DNA of 55,469 nt from Mycobacteriaceae bacterium (GTDB lineage Bacteria; Pseudomonadota; Gammaproteobacteria; Burkholderiales; Burkholderiaceae_D), in contig CAJCHO010000120.1 of assembly GCA_903970145.1 (NCBI GenBank), positions 1 through 55,469 of the forward strand, read 5' to 3'. This document shows positions 1 through 9,469 of the stretch, piece after piece. The translations under genes were made by a program, and so were the position numbers. The notes beneath the pieces were generated by a model. The model was not told the origin of the DNA, did no database searches, and saw only the letters and a program-made list of their open reading frames with translations. How positions within the stretch are numbered: the stretch's first letter is position 1; the number at the start of each line of letters is the position of its first letter.

Positions 1-1
1 C

Positions 2-925
2 GCCGGCTGGCTTACGGTCACGCATATTTTCAGTATTGCTGCGGTTTTCGGAACGACGGCAGCCTTCGAGAGTCCCGCGACCGCCGCGTTGCTGCCGGGT
101 GTCGTGCCCGGCCCACGGTTGCAGCGCGCGACTGCCGTATCAACCGGATCGATGCAGCTGGCCACCATTTGCGGTCCCGCATTGGGCGGCCTTGCCTACG
201 CCATCGCGCCCTGGATTGCCTATCTGGCGATCGCTTCTTTCTGGCTGATTGCGGGCCTTTTGAACGGAGCAATAAAGCTTGAGCGACACGTGGTCAGCCG
301 GGATCCACCGACCCTCGCACGGCTGCTTGCGGGAGTGCGCTTCGTGCGCAGCCAGCCGGCGATTCTGGGTACCATTTCGCTCGACCTGTTTGCCGTTCTG
401 CTCGGGGGAGCGACGGCGCTGCTGCCGGTATACGCGCGCGACATCCTGCACACGGGTCCCTCTGGCCTCGGGCTCTTGCGGGGTGCGCCTGCGCTTGGGG
501 CCTTGCTGATGACGGCGCTGCTCGCTCGCCATGACATCAATCATCGTCTCGGCATGCGAATGTTCCAGGCCGTCATCATTTTCGGCCTGGGGACTGTAGC
601 CTTCGCTTTCTCGAAGCTACTGATTCTGTCGCTGCTGGCACTGGCCATCATGGGCGCGGCCGATACGGTAAGCGTGGTGATCCGCACCGCGCTGGTACAG
701 ATCGCCACGCCCGATGCGATGCGCGGACGGGTGAGCGCCGTCAATTTCCTCTTTATCAATGCGTCGAATCAATTGGGTGAATTCGAGAGTGGCGTGACGG
801 CGGCGCTCCTGGGCGCCATGCCGGCCGTTGTACTCGGAGGCGTCGGCACGGTCATCGTGGCACTCGTCTGGATGCGACTCTTTCCCGCGCTACGCACGCT
901 CGACAAGCTTGAGTCACCGCCGTGA
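2..925 (+). CDS. MFS transporter, C-terminal part (5' end outside window)
   Basis: The reading frame is already open at base 2, so the start lies upstream of the window. The visible 307 residues are strongly hydrophobic, with about eight membrane segments. An early motif reading FESPATAALLPG matches the conserved loop of the EntS/MFS_3-type exporters, where an FDxPAxxxLLP motif follows a membrane helix. The family moves small molecules such as siderophores or drugs out of the cytoplasm by proton antiport. The substrate cannot be read here. The gene ends 22 bp before the convergent HiPIP gene. The first visible methionine, near base 89, lies inside the conserved motif region and is not the start. 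Confidence 0.85.
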   Translation, partial: AGWLTVTHIFSIAAVFGTTAAFESPATAALLPGVVPGPRLQRATAVSTGSMQLATICGPALGGLAYAIAPWIAYLAIASFWLIAGLLNGAIKLERHVVSRDPPTLARLLAGVRFVRSQPAILGTISLDLFAVLLGGATALLPVYARDILHTGPSGLGLLRGAPALGALLMTALLARHDINHRLGMRMFQAVIIFGLGTVAFAFSKLLILSLLALAIMGAADTVSVVIRTALVQIATPDAMRGRVSAVNFLFINASNQLGEFESGVTAALLGAMPAVVLGGVGTVIVALVWMRLFPALRTLDKLESPP

Positions 926-946
926 GAGCGAAGTGACGGCGCGTGC

Positions 947-1228
947 TCAAGGCGCGGTGCGGTCCGTCCAGAGCGGACAGTAGCCCAAAGGCGACACCTC
1001 ATCGTCATCCGGTATGTAGACGCAGTGCCCGCCGCGCTGACTGTAGTCCTGTTTGAAATTCTTGCAGTTGGTACAGTGCTTGGCACCGTCCGCGCGCTCG
1101 GTGTACTTGAGTGCTTCGCGCGCCGTCTGATTCCTGCGTGCGACGGCCGGTTCAGACAGGACGAGCGGCAAGCCACCGGCGACGAAAGTGATAAGCCGCA
1201 GGGCGGCCCGACGAGAAATCTCAGACAT
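947..1228 (-). CDS. High-potential iron-sulfur protein (HiPIP), Tat-exported
   Basis: A 93-residue protein. It opens with a twin-arginine signal (SRRAAL near residues 5-10) and a hydrophobic stretch to about residue 30. The mature part is about 60 residues with four cysteines at 52, 55, 69 and 84 in the order CxxC...C...C, plus a GYCPLW ending. This is the HiPIP pattern for binding one [4Fe-4S] cluster. HiPIPs are soluble periplasmic one-electron carriers, often between the bc1 complex and a terminal oxidase or reaction centre. No partner enzyme is adjacent. The gene stands alone and converges with the MFS gene. Export by Tat is expected, because the cluster is inserted before transport. Confidence 0.93.
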   Translation of the reverse strand: MSEISRRAALRLITFVAGGLPLVLSEPAVARRNQTAREALKYTERADGAKHCTNCKNFKQDYSQRGGHCVYIPDDDEVSPLGYCPLWTDRTAP

Positions 1229-1986
1229 ACTCGGAAGCAGGGCGGGGCAGGTGGATCAATTACGCAGGATAGCCGCGCTCGCGAGGGCGGTCTGTGACGT
1301 AGTTCACCGCGTAATGCCATAGCTGCTATGCACACCAGCATCTCAAAGCCGGTCTCTGCGCGACAGCGACGGTGCGACGGTAGCGGCGCGCTGCGCCTCC
1401 GAATCAGGGGCAATAATTCTCGCTTCGAGTGGAACAAGCCTTGAATTGCCCGATCCAAACCTTTGGAAGGCATGGTGCTGTTGCGCAAATGCCTTGGCTT
1501 TGCACTTGAGAGTGGGTGTCACTACTCACATACCGGCACCCTCTTGCGCGTGACTTAAGTCACGCAAAAAGGCGTGGCGCACGCACGATCGCGAGAATTT
1601 CGGATCAAACGCCCCAGTAGCGAGGTGCAATTGAATGCGAGTTCACAATTAATCACGATCTTGTACAGCACTTGCGCGTCCTGGCGAGTCGTCGGCGCTA
1701 TTGACGACGAGCGGGCCTCGTACCTAAGGGTGATGGGCTTTTGCTCACGCCCTGCGAAGTCAGCGCGCTATGCTTGACCGCAGCAAGTCTGGATTAAATA
1801 TCGTGAATCAATTTTCGGCCCGATCCCCTAGGATCGGTGGCCGGTCGTACGATTGGCCCGAAGACCAATGCAGTCGAATTGCGCACACCCACTTTGCACG
1901 AGCGAGCAGAGTGATTTTTGATTCCGGAGATTGGCGATCCAAAGGGTGGCCCGCATGAAGAGCAGATTGCAAGCCAGGAGGCAAGA
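1229..1986. other. 758-bp non-coding stretch between HiPIP and kinase genes
   Basis: Short reading frames occur on both strands, but none has a family-like sequence or a convincing ribosome-binding site. The stretch must hold the promoters of the HiPIP gene (leftward) and the kinase gene (rightward). Its one clear structure is the palindrome at 1548-1565, listed separately. Confidence 0.6.
1548..1565. repeat. Perfect 18-bp palindrome
   Basis: GCGTGACTTAAGTCACGC reads the same on both strands, with no spacer. It is followed by five A residues. It lies about 320 bp from the HiPIP start and 420 bp from the kinase start. A dimeric regulator site is one reading. A stem this symmetric without a loop could also form a compact hairpin. 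No regulator can be assigned. Confidence 0.6.
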
Positions 1987-4900
1987 GTGAGAGCCGAGAC
2001 GCGCGTCGGGCGTTCCGCTCGATGGGCCGCGTTTGCGCCGGGTAGTTTCTCCCCCGTATTCACGTATCTGTTTGCTTTTGCGGTTACCCTCGCTGCCATC
2101 GGCGTGCGACTGCTGTTCGACCCATGGCTTGAGGGGCGGCCCTTCATCGGGGTGCTGCTGTTGCCCATCATGATCAGCAGCTATGTCGGTGGGCTCGGCC
2201 CCGGAATTGTCGCGACCCTGGTGGCCGCCTGTGGCGCCGACTACTTCATGCTGCGCCCCCATTACAGTTTTGACGCGACCCGCTCTAACGACTTTGTTGG
2301 ATGGATGATCTTCATCCTCAACGGTGCATTGATGAGCGTGCTCATGGAAGTCTTGCACCGATCGCGCCGCGCCGCCCGGGTAGCGGCAACTGCCAGCATT
2401 GCCTCAATCGAATGGAAGATCCGCGCCGGTTTTGGCGTGGCGCTGGTCGTGCTGGGCGTCGTTGGTGCACTTTCCTACTACGGAAACCTGCGCGAGCGTG
2501 ACAATGCACTCGCCTTGCGCCGAGCCGAATCCGCGCTCGAATCCATGCGTGCCCTGACATTCGATATCCGCGATATTGAAACTGGTGTGGGGCGCTTTGT
2601 CATAACCGGCGATGAGGGACAACTGATCGGATATCGTGCTGCCGTACAGGCAACGGCGGCACAAGTCCAGATCCTGGGTCGCGATATCGGCAGTGATCCC
2701 GCCCAGCAAAGGCGACTCCAGCAGCTCTCGGCGCTGCTCGAGCAACGTCTGCAGGTCGCGCAGGGAGTTATCGCAAGTCGCCGCAATGGTTTCGACGCGG
2801 GACGGGCGGCAATCGCCAGTGGCGAAGGAAAGAAGGTATCGGACGATCTGCGTAGCCTGATCGATGAGATGGAAGGTGCTGAAAACGAGGTCACCGAGGC
2901 GCGCCAGGCCAGCGGAGAGGGTTATGCGCGCATTGCCCGCACCGCGATCCTTGCGGGCATTACTTTCGCCGCGCTGTTCGCCTTTACGGCGCTCTACGGC
3001 ATCAGCCGCGACCTGGCCGGGCGTCGTCGCGCCGATGCCGCTCTGAAGGAGGCGAACGACCTCCTGGAAACGCGTGTGCGCAAACGTACCGAGGAACTGG
3101 TACGCAGTCGCGACCTGCTGCGGGAGCGCGAGCAGCGCTTTTCCGGAGTCGTCAATTCGGCCATGGACGCGGTCGTGACCGTCGATGCGGAGCAGCACAT
3201 AGTGCTCTTTAACGCCGCAGCAGAGCGGATGTTCGGGCAGAGCGCGGCGACGATGCTGGGTGCGTCGCTCGATCGCCTGATCCCGCTGTCGGTCCGCGCC
3301 GGGCACGCCGACTTCCTGCGCGGATTTGATCATAGCAACGTGCGCAACCGCAGGATGGCTGCCGGTCGTCGGGTCTTTGGCTTGCGGGCTGATGGCAGCG
3401 AATTTCCCATCGAGGTCTCGATCTCGCAAGTCGATTCCGGCGGACAGAAGCTCTTTACGGCGATCATGCGCGACGTCTCGGAGCGCCTCGAGGCAGACAA
3501 GCGCATCCGCCGACAGAACAATTTCTATGCTGCCTTGTCGCGAACCAACGCGGCTATCGTGCGCATGTCCGATCCGATGACCCTCTACCAGGAGATCTGC
3601 AAGATATGCGTGGAATATGGGCACGCGAAGATCGCCTACATTGCGCTTGTGACCGGTCGCCAGGTTGAGCCCGTCACCTGGGCCGGACCGGCTGAGGATT
3701 TCGTGAACGGACTCGTGTTGCAACTGGATGCTGATCAGCCGGAATCTCGCGGACCGGTTGCAACGGCCCTTAACGAAGGGCGCGCTTACGTAAGCAACGA
3801 CTTCGAGACTGATCTAAGAACCATTCCGTCGCGCGAACGCGCCGCCCGGCTGGGTACCAAGTCGACAGTCGCGCTACCCTTCCGGCGCGCAGGCGCCCTG
3901 GTCGGCGCGCTCAGTCTGCACGTGGCCGAGAAGAACTTCTTCGACGACCCTCTGATGGACCTGCTCAAGGAAATGATGACAGACCTGTCGTTCGCGCTCG
4001 ACAACTTCGACCGGGAAGCGGCGCGCGCGTCGGCCGAGCGAGGCCTCGAAGAGAGCGAGCGGCGATATCGGGGCCTGGTCGAGCAGGCTTCAGACGGAAT
4101 CTTTGTGTGCTCGACGGACGGACGCTATACCGACGTCAATCAGGCTGCGCTGGAAATGGTCGGATTCACCCGCGAAGAGGCGATTGGCAGCAGGATCGAC
4201 GCAGTCGTTTATGGCGATGACCGGGACAGCGTGCGACGCCAGATCGATCGATTGCGCGCCGGCGAGAACGTGATCGCCGAGCGGCGGCTGCGTCGCAAGG
4301 ATGGCAGCAGCTTTTTCGCGGAGACCAGCGCGCGCATGTTACCTAGCGGCGAGATTCTCGGCATCATGCGCGACGTCACCGAGCGCAAGCGCCTGGAGGC
4401 CGAACTCGTGAGCCTGAATACCTCACTCGAGCAGCGCGTGGTCGAGCGGACCGCTCAAGTCGAAGAACGCACGATCGCACTGGAAGAGGCCAATCGTGAA
4501 CTGCAGAGTGCGATGCACCAGTTGGTGGAATCAGAAAAGCTCGCCGCGCTGGGCTCGATCGTGGCCGGGGTTGCGCACGAACTCAACACACCACTTGGCA
4601 ACACCTTGATCACCGCTTCAACCCTACAGGATCAGATAAGCGAGCTCAGCGAGGCTCATCGCGCGGGCTCTCTGCGCAAGTCGACCATCGACCGGTTTGT
4701 GGCCGCTGCAAGTGCCGCCTCAGAGCTGATTGTCAGCAGCACCCAGCGGGCGGCGCGGCTGGTAAGCCAGTTCAAGGGTGTTGCGATCGATCAGGCCAGC
4801 AATCGTCGCGGACGGTTTGATCTCGCCCAGAACGTGGAGAGCGTGGTCGAGTCGATCAAGCCTACGATCAAGCATTCGAATGTACGCGTGTTGCTCAAGG

Positions 4901-5292
4901 TTGCAGGCGGAATCGAGCTCGATGGCTTTCCTGGAGCCCTTGATCAGGTTCTGATCAACATTGTCATGAACGCCGTCACGCACGCATTTCCGGAAGGCCG
5001 CATGGGCAGCATCGTACTGAGTGCCGGGGCTGCCCAGGACGGAATGGTGCGGCTGTCGATTGTCGATGACGGTTGCGGGATGTCCGCTGAGCTGCGCGGA
5101 CGTATTTTCGAGCCCTTCTTCACGACACGATTGGGGCAGGGCGGCAGCGGCCTTGGGCTCTATATCGTGCACAACCTCGTGACCGGATTGCTCGGCGGTC
5201 GCGTAAGCGTCGAGAGCATTCCCGGCAAGGGCTCGGGTTTCCACCTGGATCTTCCTCTGAGGGCACCCGAGTTCGAGAGCGCTGCCAGCTAG
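1987..5292 (+). CDS. Membrane-bound PAS/GAF sensor histidine kinase
   Basis: About 1101 residues. I chose the GTG at 1987 because AGGAGG lies at 1976-1981 with ideal spacing. A TTG at 1918 also opens the frame but has no such site. Domain order: an N-terminal cluster of membrane helices resembling DUF4118 (about residues 20-140); a CHASE3-like periplasmic helical region and closing helix (about 170-340); coiled coil; PAS (about 385-500); GAF (about 515-665); PAS (about 680-800); long coiled coil; HisKA with VAHELNTPLG, His864 being the phosphorylated residue; HATPase with N box (MNAVTHAF), DDGCGM and GSGLGLYIV. There is no receiver domain, and no response regulator gene is adjacent, so the partner is elsewhere. 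The signal is unknown. A likely terminator follows. Confidence 0.92.
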   Translation: MRAETRVGRSARWAAFAPGSFSPVFTYLFAFAVTLAAIGVRLLFDPWLEGRPFIGVLLLPIMISSYVGGLGPGIVATLVAACGADYFMLRPHYSFDATRSNDFVGWMIFILNGALMSVLMEVLHRSRRAARVAATASIASIEWKIRAGFGVALVVLGVVGALSYYGNLRERDNALALRRAESALESMRALTFDIRDIETGVGRFVITGDEGQLIGYRAAVQATAAQVQILGRDIGSDPAQQRRLQQLSALLEQRLQVAQGVIASRRNGFDAGRAAIASGEGKKVSDDLRSLIDEMEGAENEVTEARQASGEGYARIARTAILAGITFAALFAFTALYGISRDLAGRRRADAALKEANDLLETRVRKRTEELVRSRDLLREREQRFSGVVNSAMDAVVTVDAEQHIVLFNAAAERMFGQSAATMLGASLDRLIPLSVRAGHADFLRGFDHSNVRNRRMAAGRRVFGLRADGSEFPIEVSISQVDSGGQKLFTAIMRDVSERLEADKRIRRQNNFYAALSRTNAAIVRMSDPMTLYQEICKICVEYGHAKIAYIALVTGRQVEPVTWAGPAEDFVNGLVLQLDADQPESRGPVATALNEGRAYVSNDFETDLRTIPSRERAARLGTKSTVALPFRRAGALVGALSLHVAEKNFFDDPLMDLLKEMMTDLSFALDNFDREAARASAERGLEESERRYRGLVEQASDGIFVCSTDGRYTDVNQAALEMVGFTREEAIGSRIDAVVYGDDRDSVRRQIDRLRAGENVIAERRLRRKDGSSFFAETSARMLPSGEILGIMRDVTERKRLEAELVSLNTSLEQRVVERTAQVEERTIALEEANRELQSAMHQLVESEKLAALGSIVAGVAHELNTPLGNTLITASTLQDQISELSEAHRAGSLRKSTIDRFVAAASAASELIVSSTQRAARLVSQFKGVAIDQASNRRGRFDLAQNVESVVESIKPTIKHSNVRVLLKVAGGIELDGFPGALDQVLINIVMNAVTHAFPEGRMGSIVLSAGAAQDGMVRLSIVDDGCGMSAELRGRIFEPFFTTRLGQGGSGLGLYIVHNLVTGLLGGRVSVESIPGKGSGFHLDLPLRAPEFESAAS

Positions 5293-5339
5293 CACCGTCG
5301 CCGGCCCCGGCGCCTGTCGGCAGCGCGATCCCTCGTCGG

Positions 5340-5358
5340 AGGGCCCGTCGGCCCTTTT
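5340..5358 (+). terminator. Probable rho-independent terminator after the kinase gene
   Basis: AGGGCC and GGCCCT form a 6-bp GC-rich stem around a CGTC loop. A short T-rich tail (TTTTCTCTCC, sharing its first T with the stem) follows. It sits 48 bp past the kinase stop and separates it from the next gene, a diguanylate cyclase on the same strand. Confidence 0.55.
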
Positions 5359-5588
5359 CTCTCCTCGAGAATCAGTGGAACTACCTGCCGCAAACGCAGC
5401 TGTTTGCCGGGACACAGTCGTCCCTAGCGCCCTCAAACAGGGCACCATTGGGGCTTTGCGAGCGCGTCGAATCGTCTGGCACGGCGATCGGCGCAAGCAC
5501 TGCACCCGCATTTCCAGGTGGCGAGTCTTGTCGCGCTGAATCGAAACCGGACGCGCGCGAACAAGGATTTCACCATTAGAGATCAAAG

Positions 5589-8500
5589 TTGGGGATTCGC
5601 TTGGATAGTTCTAGCCGACCGGAAACAAGCGCGGCAATCGGTAGCGCACGAGCCGGCGGCACGGACGTCGGCGAGCAGATATGCGTGGCCATCGGCTATG
5701 CGAGTCTGCTGGTATGTGTTCCGACGATGATCGGACGTGTGCTCGGGATTGCACCCCTGGTTGTGGGTCTGGGCACGCACCTGATGATGGCTTTCAATGC
5801 GGCGCTGCTCTTGAGCCTTGCCGCGGTCTGGCTGATATTCGGTCAGCATTTCGCCGCACCTGCCCGGCGGCTGGTGGGCTGGTTGGCCGTCGCGGCGATG
5901 GTCTACCTGGCGCTGATCGCGATCCAGGGGCCCTTGGGAATTGATCTGGGCATCGACCTCAAGGGCCTGCATGGCTTGGGCCCGGTCGTGCTGGAGCATC
6001 CGGGACGCTTGAAGCCAAGCTCGCAGCTCGGCCTCATGATGGCGGCGGCGGCGATCGCCCTCATGAACGTCGAATTGAGGATCTCGGAATCGCTTCGGAT
6101 CAGGTCCGTGCGCGTCCTGGCGAGTCTCATTTGCGTGATCGGGGGCTGGGTCGTACTCGGTTATCTGTTTGACCTCAGGTCGATCTTTCCCTGGTATGAC
6201 GTCGTCGCGACCTCATTTCCGACGTCCCTGACAATGGTCGGGCTTGGCATCGCGATACTGTTGCGATCGACCCATCTTGCGCCAACCGAGCAATCGGCGA
6301 CGCTCGATGAGCAGCGCATCGTTTCGGTCAGTTCGGCACTACTGGCACTGGTCGCGCTAGTCGGTATCGGCGTGGGCATTGTTACGCTCCAGCTCGAGTC
6401 GGTGGACACCTTCAACCAGGACCTGGTCGAAGTCGCGAGTGCGCAATCGCGCCTTGCGGTCGCCTCCTTGCATCGTACTGCGATCCTCACCCGGGCCCTG
6501 ATCAGCGCACCGGACATCGTGACGCGGGTACGACTAATCGAGCGCGGCCAGATCAGTGCGGACACCCGGTCCTACCTCGCACAGGCCAGTACACGTCTGA
6601 CGCAGGCAGGTCTGCGATCGATCGAGTTCAAGGCCGCAGATGGTCGCGTTCTTTTTGCGACCGGGGATTTCTCGGAAGCTGCGCTCAGCATTCCGCTTGC
6701 CGGCAGTTTCTCGGGCTCGAACCTGGTGTGGGCCGACGCATTGATGCTCGATACCCTGGTGGATCTGGAGGACAACGGCCACGTCTGGGCCCAGGCGCGA
6801 GTACGGGTTCCCCTGACTGTGCTGCAGAGCATGATGTTCGCCAAGGGCCGGCCCAGCGAGGAAACCAAGATCTGCGCCAATCGTGCAGGAACGCTGGTGT
6901 GCTTTCCCGACCAGACCATCCCAAGGGTGCACGAGTCCCCGGCGATCAGCGCAACCGATGGACTGTATCCGGTCGCGCGCGCGGTGGCGGGTTCCTCCGG
7001 GGTAATGCGCTTTACGGATTTCCTCGGACGTCGGGTGCTGGCGGCATATCGACCGATCGATGATTCGGGCCTCGGGCTCGTGCAGAAACTCGATCTCTCG
7101 GCCGTCTACGCTCCGCTCAGTGCACGACTGCTCGGGCTCATGGGCATTCCGCTGCTGGCGGTACTGTTCTCGGTATATGTACTGCGCCGCGGCGTGCGTC
7201 CACTGATTTCCCGTATCGTAAGTGCCGAGAGATCTGCAAGACAGGCACAAGCCCAGCTCGAGATCAGCGAGCGACGGATTCGCGCCATTGCCGACAATGT
7301 CCCGGTACGCATCGCCTACTTGACACCCGACCGGCACATTACCTTTGCCAACAAGTCGTTTGCGAGCTACGCCGGGGTGGAAGGTGGCACGGCCGCCGGC
7401 CATAAGTACGACCAATTGTTTGGGGAGGCGGCGGTCCAGGACAAACTGCCTTACTTCAATCGAGCGCTTGCCGGCGAAGTGGTCAGCTTTGAGCGCACCA
7501 ACAAGTCCAAGGGCGGCTTGCAATACCACGCCTTCACCTACACGCCGGATATTGATGAGGCAGAGACCGTCCGCGGTGTGTACGCAATGGCTTACGAAAT
7601 CACGGACCTCAAGCGCGCCGAGCTCGCGCTCGTGGCGAGCGAGCGACAGGTGCGAGCGATCGCCGACAGCCTGCCTGCCCTCGTAACCTATGTCGATGCC
7701 GACGAGAAGTATCGCTTTGTGAACGCCTATGCGAAAACCGTCTGGCACATTGATCCCCAGACCTTGCTCGGACGCACCATGCGTAACGTGGCAGGCGACC
7801 CCATCTATGACTATGTGCGCCCATTTGTGCGCAGAGCGCTGGCTGGCGAAACGGTCAGCTTCACGGGCGAGACGATCATCCGTGGAGCCAAGCGCTACTA
7901 CCAGGCCGATTACATTCCCGAGGTCCTCGAGGATGGAAGTGTCTCCGGTTTTTACGGCATGATCCAGGACACCACCGCACAAGTGGTCGCGCAGCAGCAG
8001 TTGCAGCAGAGTGAAGAGAAGTATCGGACCCTGATCGAAGGCGTCAGCGATTACGCGATCATCACGCTCGATGCGGAGGGAACGATAACCGGATGGAACG
8101 CCGGTGCCCAGCGCATCAAGGGCTACGCGGATTCGGAGATCCTTGGTCGGAATATGTCCATTTTCTATCCCAAGGAGGCGATCGCAGCCGGATTACCCAC
8201 GCGCATGCTGGAGATCGCCCGCAAGCTGGGTCGAGCCGAGGACGAGGGCTGGCGTGTGCGCAAGGACGGTTCGCGATTCTGGGCCAAGGTCAGCATTACC
8301 GCGGTCTACAATGCCGACTCGTCGATCCGCGGCTTCACCAAGATCACGCGCGACCGGACCGAAAGTCGTCGGGCGGACGAAGCGCTACGCGCAAGCGTTG
8401 AGCAGCTTCGGACAATCACGGACAACCTTCCGGCGCTGATCTGCTATATCGATCGCGCGCATGTGTTCCGCTTCAACAATGAAACCTACTCCCGCTGGTT

Positions 8501-9263
8501 GCGCAAGCCGCTTAGCGAGATCACGGGCAGACCGATTCGTGAGACCTACGGCGCTGAGGTCTACGCGCAACTGGTCGAGCCGCTCGAGCGTGCACTGTCT
8601 GGCACGGTAGTGAAGTTCGAAGCACAGTTCGTCGGATGGGATGGGATCCCACGCTACGCCCGAGGCACCTATATCCCGGACCGCAATGGCCAGGGCGAGG
8701 TAGTCGGCGTGCACGGGCTGATCCGCGATGTGACCGCGGCCAAGCGCGCCGAACTGGATCTGCTCCAGGCCGCGCAGTTCGACAATCTGACGGGTTTGCC
8801 GAACCGCGGACATTTCACGGCCAAGCTCAAGGAAGCGCTGAGCATTGACGACAGCACCGGGAACGGAGTTGCCTTGATGTTCCTTGATCTCGACCACTTC
8901 AAAGCCATCAATGACGAATTGGGCCATCAGGCGGGGGACGCGGTCCTGCTGGAATTCGCGCACCGCCTGAGGAATTCGGTGCGGCCGAGCGATGTAGTAG
9001 GGCGACTTGGTGGCGACGAATTCGTGATTCTGCTGACAGGCCTGCATGGCTCGGATGAAGCCCAGTTTGTGGCGCGCAAGCTGCTCAATGCCATGGTCCC
9101 GCAGTTCGAGATCGAAGGTAGACTGATCAAGATATCGACGAGTATCGGCATCGCCATTCGCCAAGCGGGCGAGAAAGAGACTTCGTCCCTGCTGGCGCGC
9201 GCCGACGAGGCCCTCTATCAAGCCAAGGCCGGAGGTCGGGGCGCGTTCAGGCTGACCTCATAG
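5589..9263 (+). CDS. Membrane diguanylate cyclase with four PAS domains
   Basis: A very large GGDEF protein (1224 residues from the TTG at 5589; a TTG at 5601 preceded by GGGGA is an alternative). The N-terminal 200 residues hold about six membrane helices. A probable extracytoplasmic sensor region (about 240-500) lies between two further helices. Four PAS domains follow, starting near 560, 683, 810 and 936, then GGDEF from about 1058. The active-site motif is GGDEF at 1141-1145. The inhibitory I-site RxxD (RPSD, 1132-1135) stands exactly five residues before it, so feedback inhibition by c-di-GMP is expected. The enzyme makes c-di-GMP from two GTP. There is no EAL domain. Neighbouring kinase and cyclase genes are on the same strand with gaps of 200-300 bp. 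Confidence 0.93.
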   Translation: MGIRLDSSSRPETSAAIGSARAGGTDVGEQICVAIGYASLLVCVPTMIGRVLGIAPLVVGLGTHLMMAFNAALLLSLAAVWLIFGQHFAAPARRLVGWLAVAAMVYLALIAIQGPLGIDLGIDLKGLHGLGPVVLEHPGRLKPSSQLGLMMAAAAIALMNVELRISESLRIRSVRVLASLICVIGGWVVLGYLFDLRSIFPWYDVVATSFPTSLTMVGLGIAILLRSTHLAPTEQSATLDEQRIVSVSSALLALVALVGIGVGIVTLQLESVDTFNQDLVEVASAQSRLAVASLHRTAILTRALISAPDIVTRVRLIERGQISADTRSYLAQASTRLTQAGLRSIEFKAADGRVLFATGDFSEAALSIPLAGSFSGSNLVWADALMLDTLVDLEDNGHVWAQARVRVPLTVLQSMMFAKGRPSEETKICANRAGTLVCFPDQTIPRVHESPAISATDGLYPVARAVAGSSGVMRFTDFLGRRVLAAYRPIDDSGLGLVQKLDLSAVYAPLSARLLGLMGIPLLAVLFSVYVLRRGVRPLISRIVSAERSARQAQAQLEISERRIRAIADNVPVRIAYLTPDRHITFANKSFASYAGVEGGTAAGHKYDQLFGEAAVQDKLPYFNRALAGEVVSFERTNKSKGGLQYHAFTYTPDIDEAETVRGVYAMAYEITDLKRAELALVASERQVRAIADSLPALVTYVDADEKYRFVNAYAKTVWHIDPQTLLGRTMRNVAGDPIYDYVRPFVRRALAGETVSFTGETIIRGAKRYYQADYIPEVLEDGSVSGFYGMIQDTTAQVVAQQQLQQSEEKYRTLIEGVSDYAIITLDAEGTITGWNAGAQRIKGYADSEILGRNMSIFYPKEAIAAGLPTRMLEIARKLGRAEDEGWRVRKDGSRFWAKVSITAVYNADSSIRGFTKITRDRTESRRADEALRASVEQLRTITDNLPALICYIDRAHVFRFNNETYSRWLRKPLSEITGRPIRETYGAEVYAQLVEPLERALSGTVVKFEAQFVGWDGIPRYARGTYIPDRNGQGEVVGVHGLIRDVTAAKRAELDLLQAAQFDNLTGLPNRGHFTAKLKEALSIDDSTGNGVALMFLDLDHFKAINDELGHQAGDAVLLEFAHRLRNSVRPSDVVGRLGGDEFVILLTGLHGSDEAQFVARKLLNAMVPQFEIEGRLIKISTSIGIAIRQAGEKETSSLLARADEALYQAKAGGRGAFRLTS

Positions 9264-9469
9264 CGGCTTTGTCCGCTTCGCGGCTCGCGAGTGGCGAACT
9301 CAAGGGACTTGCGCGCGTGTACTATCCGTTTATGCCGCGCATGGCGGGCAGGTGCGATGAGACCGGCCATCGCGCACATCGGCGCGAGGGAGCAATCGGG
9401 TTTTTCGCTCTGAGTAGGCAAGTCCGGATTACCGTGGCAATAAACTAGCCGAGTCCCGTCGCCAGCTTC

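Noticed and set aside
769..1488. Open frame of 239 residues on the minus strand over the HiPIP gene
   Set aside because: Overlaps the HiPIP gene in another frame; Ser/Arg/Pro-rich composition is typical of shadow frames.
2404..3723. Long open frame (439 residues) on the minus strand inside the kinase gene
   Set aside because: It lies wholly antisense to well-conserved PAS and GAF segments, has no family-like motifs, and GC-rich codon use explains its length.
4720..5586. Minus-strand frame of 288 residues across the end of the kinase gene
   Set aside because: Antisense to the HisKA/HATPase region and includes the terminator hairpin.
6534..7982. Long open frame (482 residues) on the minus strand inside the first cyclase gene
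   Set aside because: Antisense to the sensor and PAS domains; no recognisable domain.
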